Below the pieces are notes generated by a model. It was given only the letters and a program-made list of their open reading frames with translations, did not search any database and was not told the DNA's origin. The translations under genes and the position numbers were made by a program. This document shows, piece by piece, positions 28,193-37,509 of a DNA stretch of 64,000 bases. Numbering within the stretch: the first letter of the stretch is position 1; each line of letters opens with the position of its first letter. Origin of the DNA: Psychrobacter sp. Ps6 (lineage in GTDB: Bacteria; Pseudomonadota; Gammaproteobacteria; Pseudomonadales; Moraxellaceae); the NCBI RefSeq assembly GCF_022129235.1, contig NZ_JADQAI010000002.1, forward strand, positions 124,001 through 188,000. The letters run 5' to 3'.

Positions 28193-28855
28193 ATGAAAAA
28201 ATTATACGTCACCCGTACAGCACCTAACCCGCGCAAAGCCCTTATCTTATTGGCATCAAAAGGAATTGATGTTGATGACATGGATGACATCGATGTGATT
28301 GATATTGATTTTGCCAAAAATGAGCAGATGTCAGATGAATTTACCAAAATTAATCCGATGCAGACAGTCCCCGTCTTAACATTAGACGATGGCACCGTGC
28401 TCAATGACTCACAAGCAGTTTGCGAGTATCTGGATCGCGTCTATGGTGAGCGTTCCGTTATGGGCAATGACGTGATACAGCGTGCCCAAGTGTGCTCGAT
28501 GCGCCGTATTGCTGAGTTTGAGGTGATGTATAATTTGATGCTAGCGTTTCAGCACAGTCATCCATCCAAAGCGCAGCGGGTCGAACAAGTGCCAGAATTT
28601 GTTGCGCCATCAATTGCCCGCGCTGTCAAAGCCATGGGGTATTTTGAGACAATCCTAGAAGGTCGTGAGTATCTGGTGGGGGAGCAATTGAGCTTTGCTG
28701 ACATCGTGCTGTATTTGGGCTTAGATTTTGGTAAAGTGCTCAAAGTTGATCCTAATGAGCAGGGCAAAAACCTAGCCCGTTTTTATCAAATGATGAATGA
28801 GCGCTTCAGTATTAAGAACATGGCTAAAGCTAAGCCTGCAGAAGTCAATGATTAG
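28193..28855 (+). CDS. sspA: Stringent starvation protein A (GST-fold)
   Basis: SspA is an RNA polymerase-associated protein with a glutathione S-transferase fold and no transferase activity in E. coli. The N-terminal thioredoxin-like part has NPRKALILLASKGI and NPMQTVPVLTLDDGTVLNDS; the all-helical domain ends LSFADIVLYLGLDFGKVL. AAGGAG at 28181-28186 places the start at 28193, giving 220 residues. sspB, the usual partner, does not follow, so a general GST remains an alternative. Confidence 0.8.
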   Translation: MKKLYVTRTAPNPRKALILLASKGIDVDDMDDIDVIDIDFAKNEQMSDEFTKINPMQTVPVLTLDDGTVLNDSQAVCEYLDRVYGERSVMGNDVIQRAQVCSMRRIAEFEVMYNLMLAFQHSHPSKAQRVEQVPEFVAPSIARAVKAMGYFETILEGREYLVGEQLSFADIVLYLGLDFGKVLKVDPNEQGKNLARFYQMMNERFSIKNMAKAKPAEVND

Positions 28856-28917
28856 ATAAAGAGATACATCGCAAGTTTTGTTGCTTTTAGATGCTTGCTC
28901 ATTAAAGATAATATCGG

Positions 28918-28950
28918 GGATAGCTAATATGTATTAGCTATCCTTTTTTT
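28918..28950 (+). terminator. Intrinsic terminator of sspA
   Basis: A perfect 12-bp stem GGATAGCTAATA/TATTAGCTATCC with a TG loop is followed by seven T. Confidence 0.92.
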
Positions 28951-29189
28951 GTCCATGAAATTAACGACATTAGATAGCAAAATAATAAAAGAATTTAAAA
29001 CATAATAAAAATCAACATTTTATTACATAAGCTAATAATGCTCGGTCTATAGTGGTTAATCTAACGTGATTATAATAACGATATTCCAGAATAGTTAATT
29101 AAATGTTTCTTTAGAAGGTGCAAGACCAGCAAGTATATAGAAATAAGTAATAGAGAAAATTGAGATACGCTTACTAAGAGGTTCGTAAT
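28951..29189. other. AT-rich intergenic stretch before the META lipoprotein gene
   Basis: No gene or clear motif is seen in the remaining DNA between the sspA terminator and 29190. It presumably holds the promoter of the lipoprotein gene; AAGAGG at about 29177 is the ribosome binding site. Confidence 0.35.
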
Positions 29190-30128
29190 ATGGTAGGTAG
29201 AGACAAAAAATCAGCACTGACAACGTTTTTATTGCCCAGTATAGTGGCGGCAAGCTTGATGCTGAGCGCTTGTCAAAAAGAAGACGCTTCTAATGAAAAC
29301 GAGATATCAGACACATCTGACATTAGTGAAACTACAGACGCATTATCTAGCGCAAACCTTTTAACAGATAACGAGCCAGCAATGGATAAACCTGGCTCGA
29401 CTAAATTAAGTGCTGAAGAAAAGCTCATAACCACCTTATCCCGTCATCGCTGGACATTAATGAGTGCAACGGATGCCAATGAACAGCCTATGCCTGAGTT
29501 TGCGGATATCAATAGTCAGGTAACTTTAGTGTTTAATCAAGACACACTCAGCTACAGCGTTGGCTGCAATATGGTGAGCGCTGCTTATGAGCTACAGGGA
29601 CATGCTTTGAGCACTGAGGAAGTCATGAGCACCAAAATGTCTTGCAGCAATCTTGATATGGCAGAAAACACATTAAATACATTAATGCTTGGCAGCAGTG
29701 AATTGAAAATGGAGCAAGGTGAAAGTCCAGTATTAACCCAATTTACTGACGACGATGTCACTTTGGTTTGGAGTGGCAAACTCACACCTCAAGCGAAATA
29801 CAATAGTAAGGGCGAGACGTTATTTTGGGCAGTGAATGCCAAAGAAGTCAATTGTGATATGAATGGTGAAAAGCAGTGTCTCCAAGTTAGGCCCGTCACT
29901 TACAACGACCAAGGTGTCAAAGTTCGTGAAGGGAAGTGGAGAGTATTTGCAGGAGAGATAGATGGCTACCAGCATGACGGTATGCACGAAGAGATACTAC
30001 GGTTACAGCGCTACCGATTAGAGACTAACGAATTAATAGAGGCAGATGAGACAACAGAAAATAATAATGATGATGAAAAGTATGCATATGTACTCGACGC
30101 TGTCATTGAAAGTGCAGTCGTAGAGTAG
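29190..30128 (+). CDS. META and DUF4377 domain lipoprotein
   Basis: The 312-residue protein has a lipoprotein signal peptide with lipobox L-S-A-C. An acidic Ser/Asp/Glu linker follows to about residue 85. The META domain (as in HslJ) spans HRWTLMSATDANEQPMPEF to the end of VTLVWSGKL, including the G-C-N-M and S-T-K-M-S-C cysteines. The C-terminal DUF4377 domain contains CLQVRPV and GKWRVFAGEIDGYQHDGMHE. It is probably an outer-membrane or periplasmic stress lipoprotein; its function is not established. Confidence 0.82.
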   Translation: MVGRDKKSALTTFLLPSIVAASLMLSACQKEDASNENEISDTSDISETTDALSSANLLTDNEPAMDKPGSTKLSAEEKLITTLSRHRWTLMSATDANEQPMPEFADINSQVTLVFNQDTLSYSVGCNMVSAAYELQGHALSTEEVMSTKMSCSNLDMAENTLNTLMLGSSELKMEQGESPVLTQFTDDDVTLVWSGKLTPQAKYNSKGETLFWAVNAKEVNCDMNGEKQCLQVRPVTYNDQGVKVREGKWRVFAGEIDGYQHDGMHEEILRLQRYRLETNELIEADETTENNNDDEKYAYVLDAVIESAVVE

Positions 30129-30180
30129 TCCGCTATAATCTCGTCTTTTAAATGATAAAAGTGACAGTGCTTGTACTCAT

Positions 30181-30213
30181 AAAAAACACGCGTCCAATGA
30201 CGCGTGTTTTTTT
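30181..30213. terminator. Bidirectional terminator between the META lipoprotein gene and ruvC
   Basis: AAAAAACACGCGTC and GACGCGTGTTTTTT form a strong hairpin with a 5-base loop between convergent genes. Confidence 0.92.
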
Positions 30214-30272
30214 ATTGTCTCACTACTTTAATGTTTATTGGTTTTAAAGCTTGTCTGCTTTAACGCCTATCT

Positions 30273-30857
30273 TTAACGCAAGTTACCCAAATCTTCCTCG
30301 GTCAAACGCCAACGACCCTTTTTCTTAGAGCCACCGCGTCCTCGCATAGAGCTATTAAGTAGTATTTTATTCATAGAATGGCTGGAGTGCGCATGACAAA
30401 TAGCGCAGGCAAGACCATCGGCGGCATCCTGCTGTGGTACGACTTCTAACTGTAATATGCGGCAAACCATCTCCTGCACTTGCTCTTTAGCAGCAGCGCC
30501 ATAGCCGCACACCGCTTGTTTGATCTGCCGAGCAGTATACTCTGATACTTCTAAATCCAAGGCGACCATCGCTGCAATCGCTGCGCCTCGTGCTTGCCCA
30601 AGCTTGAGTGCAGAATCAGGGTTTTCTGCCATAAAGACTTGTTCGATAGCTGTATAAATAGGCTCGTCAGCGTATTTTAAGTGATGCTGCGTGATGCGGG
30701 TCAATCCATTAAAAATACGCTTAAGGCGTTCAGGCATCTCTTTGGTGTCTGTGCGAATCGTGCCTGCATCGATATAAGTGAGCTTATCACCCGTCTGCTG
30801 GACTATTCCATAACCCGTCATGCGTGACCCTGGGTCGATCCCGATAATAATTGCCAT
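30273..30857 (-). CDS. ruvC: Crossover junction endodeoxyribonuclease RuvC
   Basis: RuvC resolves Holliday junctions moved by RuvAB. The catalytic acids lie in [16 protein letters not shown] (Asp7), [19 protein letters not shown] (Glu) and [14 protein letters not shown] (Asp). The length is 194 residues, with a basic C-terminal tail ([13 protein letters not shown]). It is not next to ruvAB, which are at 46.4-48.2 kb. Confidence 0.96.
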   Translation of the reverse strand: MAIIIGIDPGSRMTGYGIVQQTGDKLTYIDAGTIRTDTKEMPERLKRIFNGLTRITQHHLKYADEPIYTAIEQVFMAENPDSALKLGQARGAAIAAMVALDLEVSEYTARQIKQAVCGYGAAAKEQVQEMVCRILQLEVVPQQDAADGLACAICHAHSSHSMNKILLNSSMRGRGGSKKKGRWRLTEEDLGNLR

Positions 30858-31010
30858 AGTATTCCGTCTTGCTTACATTTTGTTTTATGGCTTAAAAATC
30901 AGCCGTAAGTTTGATAGTATAGCAACCAATCCCCATATACATCATATGTTAGCCATTTTAATTTGCATGGCGCTCAATTTATTGGTTTTTATTTTATAGG
31001 ACGACACTTT

Positions 31011-31634
31011 ATGGGTCAGATAGTTGGTATAGCCATCGTTTGGTTTATTATCGAGATGCTACTGTGGTATTTGCTTGCTCAATTCATGAGCGGCTGGTGG
31101 GTATTCATGTGGTTTATTGTCGCAGCAGTGATCGGTATTTCTCTTGTGCGTAAAGGTATGGCTTCTTTGAATCCAATGGCTCAGCAGATGAAAGCAGGTG
31201 GTATGATGAACCCTGCAATGCGTCCACCAGAGTCCACTATGATTAAGAGCATTGCCATGGCAGTCGCTGGTATTTTGTTACTTATTCCAGGTGTGTTGAG
31301 TGATGTGCTCGCGCTACTCGTGATCTTGCCACCAGTACAAAAGAAACTCAAAGATTTTGCCAATAACTACGTCATGAACAATCAGCAAAAAATGATGGAA
31401 ATGATGGCAAAACAGATGGGTGGTCAAATGGGCGGCGGCCAAAACCCGTTTGGTGGTATGGGTGGTCAGAATCCATTCGGTGGCGCAGGCGGTATGAATA
31501 ACCAAAATCCATTTGGTCAACAACAGCAAAACCCGTTTGGTGACGTGTTTAAACAACATACGACTGTTGATGGTACGGCCAAGAACATCCCTAAAGATGT
31601 GAAAAAAATTACCAAATCTGCTAATGATGAGTAA
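31011..31634 (+). CDS. fxsA: FxsA family membrane protein
   Basis: FxsA is a small inner-membrane protein; in E. coli it eases F-plasmid exclusion of phage T7. The N-terminal membrane segments (IVGIAIVWFIIEMLLWYLLA, WVFMWFIVAAVIGISLV) and the later MAVAGILLLIPGVLSDVLA match the family. The start at 31011 (MGQIVGIA) is chosen because the preceding codons are not hydrophobic-helix-like and TAGGA lies upstream. The C-terminal 60 residues are unusual: Gly/Gln/Asn/Met-rich with five N-P-F-G units. Confidence 0.88.
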   Translation: MGQIVGIAIVWFIIEMLLWYLLAQFMSGWWVFMWFIVAAVIGISLVRKGMASLNPMAQQMKAGGMMNPAMRPPESTMIKSIAMAVAGILLLIPGVLSDVLALLVILPPVQKKLKDFANNYVMNNQQKMMEMMAKQMGGQMGGGQNPFGGMGGQNPFGGAGGMNNQNPFGQQQQNPFGDVFKQHTTVDGTAKNIPKDVKKITKSANDE

Positions 31635-31662
31635 TGGTGATTCGCTCACTCATTAAGCATAG

Positions 31663-31699
31663 AAAAAGCCCCTTTCGTCATTAACGAAAGGGGCTTTTT
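31663..31699 (+). terminator. Intrinsic terminator of fxsA
   Basis: AAAAAGCCCCTTTCGT and ACGAAAGGGGCTTTTT form a strong stem with a short loop. Confidence 0.93.
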
Positions 31700-31734
31700 G
31701 GTGGTAGTAAATACATTAATTATGAAAAATATAT

Positions 31735-31932
31735 TTACAAGCCGAATAAAACAACCGAAGTGCCGCTGTAAGATGGTGACCCATGAACCGTGAAGTTCAG
31801 GGCGGATGCGTCATCATCTCTGCAGGTTTCCTGATACACTGCAAGCAGTGCAGGCATACACAATGAGACGATAGGTACCACATCCTGGTAAAGCATTATC
31901 GGCTCAGGGAATAAACATCTACTAGCCAACAC
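31735..31932 (-). CDS. Possible small ORF in a GC-richer island (doubtful)
   Basis: A 65-codon frame (MLASRCLFPEPIMLY..., ending SGTSVVLFGL) lies in about 200 bases that are visibly more GC-rich (about 50%) than the flanking AT-rich DNA. There is no good ribosome binding site and I recognise no family. A CACTGC-aa-GCAGTG dyad lies inside at 31837-31850. It may be a repeat-element remnant rather than a gene. The rest of the fxsA-gpmI gap (31933-32177) holds no gene. Confidence 0.2.
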   Translation of the reverse strand: MLASRCLFPEPIMLYQDVVPIVSLCMPALLAVYQETCRDDDASALNFTVHGSPSYSGTSVVLFGL

Positions 31933-32177
31933 TTCAGAATAGATTCATCTTAACCAATGAGATGAATGATTGCAAGTATGATTTACAGATTGATACGCAG
32001 TATTCTTACCTAATATCTGTGGTGGGTTTTAGGCTTTTGATAACGATACAAACTCCATCATTTTTTAGTGAAAAATTGTCAGTTTTTCAGCTATTTTAAG
32101 ATATGTGTTAATATAGATGGCTTTCCATACCCTAACACAGCATTAAAGGCGTTCATTCACTCGAGGAGCGGTAATAT

Positions 32178-33842
32178 ATGACCAGTACCCAGCAAGCATC
32201 AGAATCTATTGACGACAATCAGGCGCAGCAGCTCAGCAGTAAACAAGAAGACGGCGCACAGAATAAAAAAAAGCCGCATATCTTAATGATATTAGACGGC
32301 TTCGGTCATCGTGAAGAAGGTGAAGATAACGCCATTGCTGCGGCAAATATGCCAAATCTAGACAGAATTTACCAAAAATACCCTCATGGGCTGATTTCTG
32401 CTTCAGGAGAAGATGTGGGTCTGCCAGATGGTCAGTTTGGTAACTCGGAAGTTGGCCACATGAATTTGGGTGCTGGCCGTGTTCTTTATCAAGACTCGAC
32501 TCGCATCTCAAGTGAACTTGCTAATCGCGAATTCTACAAAAACGAAGCATTGGTTGATGCAGTAAAAGCGGCTAATGAGCTTGGCGGTAATGTACATATT
32601 ATGGGTCTGCTCTCTGATGGCGGTGTTCACTCACATCAAGACCATATCGAGGGCATGTGTCATTCAGCATTAGTTCATGGTGCCAAAAACGTCTTTATCC
32701 ATTGCTTCTTAGACGGCCGTGATACTCCGCCTAAATCCGCTGATAAATACATCAATCGTCTACGTGATTACATTGATAAGCTTAATGCTCATTATGAAGG
32801 CGGGCGCGTACAGATTGCTAGCATCATCGGTCGCTACTATGCAATGGATCGAGACAACCGCTGGGACCGCGTACAAAAAGCTTATGAGCTGATCACTGAA
32901 GGTAAGGCAGATCGCTTGTCGACACGTGCGGATGGTGCTGTCCAAGCGGCTTACAAGGCACGTGAGACTGACGAATTTATCAGTCCGACGACTGTTATTG
33001 GGCGTGATGAAGTACCTTATACCGTCGAAGACAATGATGCGCTGATCTTTATGAACTTTCGTGCTGATCGTGCTCGTGAGCTTGCTCAAGCCTTTGTACT
33101 GCCGGATCATGAGTTTTCGGGGTTTGCTCGTCAAAAGCAGCCAAAACTTGCCGCATTTGTGATGTTGACCAAATACTCAGACGTTTTGGCGGACAACGCA
33201 AAAACCAGTATTGCTTACTATCCAACGTCTTTGGCCAATACCTTGGGAGAATATCTGCAGGATCAAGGCAAAACCCAGCTACGTATCGCGGAAACTGAGA
33301 AATATGCGCATGTGACGTTTTTCTTTAGCGGTGGCCGTGAAGAAGAGTATGAAGGTGAGACGCGTATTTTGGTACCCTCTCCAGATGTCGCGACTTATGA
33401 CTTGAAGCCTGAGATGAGCGCACCCGAAGTCACGGATAAGTTAGTAGAAGCGATTGAATCTGGCAAATATGATGTGCTAGTAGTCAATTATGCCAATGGT
33501 GATATGGTGGGCCATACAGGTGTCTTTGACGCTGCGGTAAAAGCCGTAGAAGCCTTGGATGTCTGTGTGGGCCGTGTCGAGTCGGCAGTAAAAGCTGCTG
33601 GCGGTGATATGCTTATTACGGCTGACCACGGTAACTGTGAGCAAATGCAAGACTACGAAAGTGGTCAAGTACATACTCAGCATACGACAGAGCATGTACC
33701 GCTGATTTATGTGGGCGCACAAAAACTACAGGTACGTCGTGGCGGTAAGCTCAGTGATGTGGCACCGACTATTTTGGCACTAATGAATGTTGATGCACCC
33801 ACTGAAATGACTGGTGAGAGTTTATTGGTTCCAGCATCGTAA
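32178..33842 (+). CDS. gpmI: 2,3-bisphosphoglycerate-independent phosphoglycerate mutase
   Basis: GpmI interconverts 3- and 2-phosphoglycerate using two Mn ions. It has the alkaline-phosphatase-like motifs [19 protein letters not shown] and [18 protein letters not shown] (catalytic Ser), [11 protein letters not shown], and metal-binding [12 protein letters not shown]. About 35 Gln/Ser/Glu-rich residues precede the catalytic domain, giving 554 residues against a typical 510-515. GAGGAGCGG precedes the ATG. An intrinsic terminator follows. Confidence 0.97.
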   Translation: MTSTQQASESIDDNQAQQLSSKQEDGAQNKKKPHILMILDGFGHREEGEDNAIAAANMPNLDRIYQKYPHGLISASGEDVGLPDGQFGNSEVGHMNLGAGRVLYQDSTRISSELANREFYKNEALVDAVKAANELGGNVHIMGLLSDGGVHSHQDHIEGMCHSALVHGAKNVFIHCFLDGRDTPPKSADKYINRLRDYIDKLNAHYEGGRVQIASIIGRYYAMDRDNRWDRVQKAYELITEGKADRLSTRADGAVQAAYKARETDEFISPTTVIGRDEVPYTVEDNDALIFMNFRADRARELAQAFVLPDHEFSGFARQKQPKLAAFVMLTKYSDVLADNAKTSIAYYPTSLANTLGEYLQDQGKTQLRIAETEKYAHVTFFFSGGREEEYEGETRILVPSPDVATYDLKPEMSAPEVTDKLVEAIESGKYDVLVVNYANGDMVGHTGVFDAAVKAVEALDVCVGRVESAVKAAGGDMLITADHGNCEQMQDYESGQVHTQHTTEHVPLIYVGAQKLQVRRGGKLSDVAPTILALMNVDAPTEMTGESLLVPAS

Positions 33843-33916
33843 GCCAGTTGTCTCAAATTATCCGTACATCGGATAATCTGTAAAGACATGGCTTATTAGA
33901 TAAATGATATAAACGA

Positions 33917-33953
33917 GAAAAGGGAAGGGTAGCTATTACCTTTCCCTTTTTTA
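33917..33953 (+). terminator. Intrinsic terminator of gpmI
   Basis: AAAAGGGAAGGGTA pairs (one mismatch) with TTACCTTTCCCTTTT, then a T run. Confidence 0.88.
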
Positions 33954-34073
33954 TGATGTATTTTGCTTGATGATTTGCAAAACTGCCCTAGTTTGAGAGA
34001 GGCCTTTGGTGTTAACTTATACGGTAATACATAACAATAACTTTATACATTCTATTATTTAAATGAGTTTTTT

Positions 34074-35549
34074 ATGCATCCTATCTCTTTTGTGCGCTCA
34101 TCTTTGTCTAAACAATTAGACCAACGAGTGATGAAGTCGTCGCTAGCGACGATTGTGTCTAAATCTGCATTTTTTAAACCTACATACTTTAAGCCCACTC
34201 TAGCAATAGGTTTACTTGGATTATGTGTGGTCAGTATGGACGCGCAAGCAGCAGTGACCTCAGCCGATGATGCTAGTCCGACATCAAGCCTACAGCTTAT
34301 CAGTTTGAATGCCGATGATGTAGTGGCTGAAGATGACACTGAGATGTTGAATGCTGCAGACGAATCAGATGACTCAATAGATAGTATTCCAGATGAGAGT
34401 GCGTTAATAGACGATGATGACAATATCGATACCAGTATTCCATCAGAGGTTGCGCAAGTATCATTGAATGCAATTTCTCCTGAGACATTAAAGACCTTTG
34501 TTGCTGTTGTTGACTTGGTGCGCCGTCAGTATGTTGATGCGGTCAATGATGAGGAGTTATTTAATAATGCAATGAGCGGTATGCTAACTAAGCTTGATAG
34601 CCATGCCGAGTTTTTGAATGCTGAAGCCTATGAAAACCTACGCGCTTTTACCGAAGGGGATGTAGGTGATATCGGTATCCAAGTGACTTATCAGCCAGAG
34701 GTGGGCTATTGGGTCATCACAGAAGTTATCGATGATTCGCCTGCAGATAAAAAAGGCATCGCGGTAGGCGATTATTTACACCAAGTTGGTGAGTTCAAAC
34801 TTGACGAAAATCGTCAAAGTAATGACGTTGAGCAGCTATTAACAGGGATTGCTGGTACCCAAGTAGATATCGTCACTTCTAAAGCGGGTCGCCGCAAGCA
34901 CACGACGACATTACAGCGGAATAATAGTCACCCTCAAATTGTTGAGACAAAACTCGTCGATGGCATTGCGATTGTTAAACTACCTGCGTTCCAGAACAAT
35001 AGCCGTGAAAAGCTGTTGGAAGGTTTGATTAATTTAGATGCGCCGATCTCAGGCATTCTACTAGATATGCGTGACAATCCGGGCGGTGTTCTTACATCAG
35101 CAGTGAGTGTTGCCAGTTTATTTATGAATGATACCGATGTGGTACAAGTACAAGCACGTCAAGACAAATCGCGCGTACTAACGACCCAAGGGGATGCAAT
35201 ACTCAAGCCTCTGCCTATGGTTGTTTTACAAAATCGCTACTCGGCATCTGCGGCAGAGGTTTTGGCCAGTAGTTTACAGGCACAAAAACGCGCTACTATC
35301 ATCGGTGAAGTGAGCTATGGTAAAGGCTCAGTACAGTCAGTCATACCACTCAATGACGAGCAAGCAGTCAAGTTGACAGTAGCGAACTATATGACAGCAT
35401 CAGGCAGACAGATCGATGGCATCGGTGTTGAGCCTGACATTACTTTGTCAGGAAATGAGAGCTCATGGGAGCAGCAGGCGCTGGATTTACTAAAACCCCG
35501 CGCGCTCGATTCCGGCATCCGCTTCATTCGAAAGGCGACTGCAAATTAG
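34074..35549 (+). CDS. ctpA: Carboxy-terminal processing protease (S41 family)
   Basis: This periplasmic serine protease cleaves proteins near their C-terminus. It has a long N-terminus with a hydrophobic signal core (LAIGLLGLCVVSMDAQAA), then about 75 residues very rich in Asp, Glu and Ser. A PDZ domain (GDIGIQVTYQPEVGYWVITE, DSPADKKGIAVGDYL) and the S41 domain follow, with RYSASAAEVLASSLQ (catalytic Ser) and SYGKGSVQSV (Lys). The length of 491 residues is nearer CtpA/CtpB than E. coli Prc. The ribosome binding site is weak. Confidence 0.92.
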   Translation: MHPISFVRSSLSKQLDQRVMKSSLATIVSKSAFFKPTYFKPTLAIGLLGLCVVSMDAQAAVTSADDASPTSSLQLISLNADDVVAEDDTEMLNAADESDDSIDSIPDESALIDDDDNIDTSIPSEVAQVSLNAISPETLKTFVAVVDLVRRQYVDAVNDEELFNNAMSGMLTKLDSHAEFLNAEAYENLRAFTEGDVGDIGIQVTYQPEVGYWVITEVIDDSPADKKGIAVGDYLHQVGEFKLDENRQSNDVEQLLTGIAGTQVDIVTSKAGRRKHTTTLQRNNSHPQIVETKLVDGIAIVKLPAFQNNSREKLLEGLINLDAPISGILLDMRDNPGGVLTSAVSVASLFMNDTDVVQVQARQDKSRVLTTQGDAILKPLPMVVLQNRYSASAAEVLASSLQAQKRATIIGEVSYGKGSVQSVIPLNDEQAVKLTVANYMTASGRQIDGIGVEPDITLSGNESSWEQQALDLLKPRALDSGIRFIRKATAN

Positions 35550-35591
35550 TATATTGTTGATAGACTAAGACTTAACAATATACCGTCAGAC

Positions 35592-35626
35592 AGCCATTGA
35601 ATCTCTGAAATAAACATTCAATGGCT
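35592..35626. terminator. Stem-loop between ctpA and pilR
   Basis: AGCCATTGAAT and ATTCAATGGCT form an 11-bp perfect stem with a 13-base loop between convergent genes. It lacks a T run, so terminator function is uncertain. Confidence 0.5.
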
Positions 35627-35637
35627 CGATAGAAGAC

Positions 35638-37344
35638 TTATTCAGATTGGTCTTCTGCAATTTCTAATTTTTTCATACGATAACGTAATGAGCGAAAAGT
35701 CGTTCCAAGCAGTTCTGCTGCTTGGGTTTTATTCCAGCCAGTTTGTTTGAGGGCTGTGATGATTAATTGCTTTTCTTGTTCTTGTAGATAATGTTCCAGC
35801 CCTTGGGCTGGCAGTTGACCATCAAGCGGTTCTTGCAGGCTTGTAGTCTCATTCTCTTTTGGTTGCATAGAACGATTGAACGGTGCTTCCTCATTCGTAA
35901 CACTTGAGCTGGTTGATGGTTCTGTATTATTAGGCACTGAGCGCTGTATCATTGAAGGGTAATGTTGGGTATTAGTACGATAAGGGTGCAAATTAGTTGT
36001 TTCTTGCTTGTGCTTTACAGCCGTTATCTCACGGTCAGATTGAAGCGCCTGTGCACGGCTTTCTGTGGCTGTAGACATTGTTTGGGTGCTTGGTTGAGAT
36101 TGGTTTTGCTCATTTGCGTAATGGCCAGATTGTTGCGCATTGCTGTGAGCTTGCGTATCTTCAAGGTCGTGATTAACATCAGGTAGGCCTAAATGACTGA
36201 TCTCAATGTCCGAAGTTTCCGCCAACGTCACTGCACGCTCAAGTAGATTACGTAGTTCCCGAACGTTACCTGCAAAGTCATGACGCTGCAAACGCTCGCT
36301 GGCTTCACGCGTTAGAGATGGGGCTGTCTCTAACTGCCACTCAGCAGAAATCATGGCTAAAAAGTGCTCTGCTAATACAGGGATGTCATCACGTCGATCA
36401 TTCAATGTCGGCAGCTTAAGCTCAATCACATTGATACGATAATACAAGTCTTGTCGAAACGCGCCATCCTGCACCAAGCGGCTCAAATCTTTATGAGTGG
36501 CAGATAAAATGCGGATATCTACCGGTACTTCTTTTGTGTCACCAATGGCCCTCACGGTCTTTTCTTGGATGGCACGCAATAGCTTCACCTGCATCGCTAA
36601 TGGTAAGTCTGCCACCTCATCTAAAAATAAAGTACCGCCATTGGCTTGCTGAAACAATCCCTGCTTGTCGGCCACAGCCCCTGTAAAACTGCCTTTTTTA
36701 TGACCAAAAAACTCTGACTCCATTAGCTCAGAAGGTATTGCACCGCAGTTCACTGGTACAAAGCTGCCATCTCGTCGTGGACTTAAATCATGAATCAGTC
36801 TAGCGACGACCTCTTTACCTGTACCAGACGCACCAGATAAAAAAACAGGCGCTTGTGAGCGTGCCAATTTTAAGATGGTGCTTTTAAGAGGGTGCATGAC
36901 CGCAGAATTACCGATTAGCCTAGCGTCCAGCATTTTTTGCTCAGGTGAGGATTCAGGTGTGGCTTTTGCCTCATTGTCTTGATGAACAACCTTTAAAGCG
37001 TTTTCTACCAATTGACGTAATCTTGGTAGCTCAAGTGGTTTATTGACAAAATCAAAAGCACCAAGCTTCAGTGCTTCAATGGCCAGATCCATACTTCCAT
37101 GAGCAGTGATGACAGCTATCGGCGTATGCGAGCTGTTACTGATTTCTTTGACCAGCTCCAACCCTGAGCCATCAGGTAGTTTCAAGTCAGTGAGGCAAAA
37201 ATCATAAGTATTGTCTTGCCAATATGATCTTGCTTGCGCCAAAGTATAGGCTACATCACTTTTGATGCCCATCTTAGTTAAAGTGATTTGCATCAATCGG
37301 CATAGATCCACTTCGTCATCAACGACTAGCGCGCTTGTTGTCAT
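35638..37344 (-). CDS. pilR: Sigma-54-dependent response regulator PilR
   Basis: PilR activates sigma-54 transcription of pilin genes. The receiver domain has D53 in LTDLKLPDGSG. The AAA+ domain has the Walker A LSGASGTGKEVVARL (near 170-182), GSFTGAVAD for the sigma-54 loop (219-226) and LFLDEVADL. The Fis-type HTH is at 524-562 (WNKTQAAELLGTTFRSLRYR), which matches PilR. Between the AAA+ domain and the HTH lies about 120 residues of Gln/Ser/Thr-rich low-complexity sequence (392-510), making the protein 568 residues against about 445 in Pseudomonas. pilS lies upstream. Confidence 0.93.
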   Translation of the reverse strand: MTTSALVVDDEVDLCRLMQITLTKMGIKSDVAYTLAQARSYWQDNTYDFCLTDLKLPDGSGLELVKEISNSSHTPIAVITAHGSMDLAIEALKLGAFDFVNKPLELPRLRQLVENALKVVHQDNEAKATPESSPEQKMLDARLIGNSAVMHPLKSTILKLARSQAPVFLSGASGTGKEVVARLIHDLSPRRDGSFVPVNCGAIPSELMESEFFGHKKGSFTGAVADKQGLFQQANGGTLFLDEVADLPLAMQVKLLRAIQEKTVRAIGDTKEVPVDIRILSATHKDLSRLVQDGAFRQDLYYRINVIELKLPTLNDRRDDIPVLAEHFLAMISAEWQLETAPSLTREASERLQRHDFAGNVRELRNLLERAVTLAETSDIEISHLGLPDVNHDLEDTQAHSNAQQSGHYANEQNQSQPSTQTMSTATESRAQALQSDREITAVKHKQETTNLHPYRTNTQHYPSMIQRSVPNNTEPSTSSSVTNEEAPFNRSMQPKENETTSLQEPLDGQLPAQGLEHYLQEQEKQLIITALKQTGWNKTQAAELLGTTFRSLRYRMKKLEIAEDQSE

Positions 37345-37509
37345 ACATTATCTCGTCAAGTTCAATGGCTACAAAGTATTGATAGCTAGGTCTAAATAGG
37401 GGTAAACTTCTTTTAAAAAGAAATGTGTAAATCAATCAGGTATGGTGGCTATTAGCTACCAATATATAAGGTTTAAACATTTGTGATTAGGTAGTGTTTT
37501 GATTTATAT

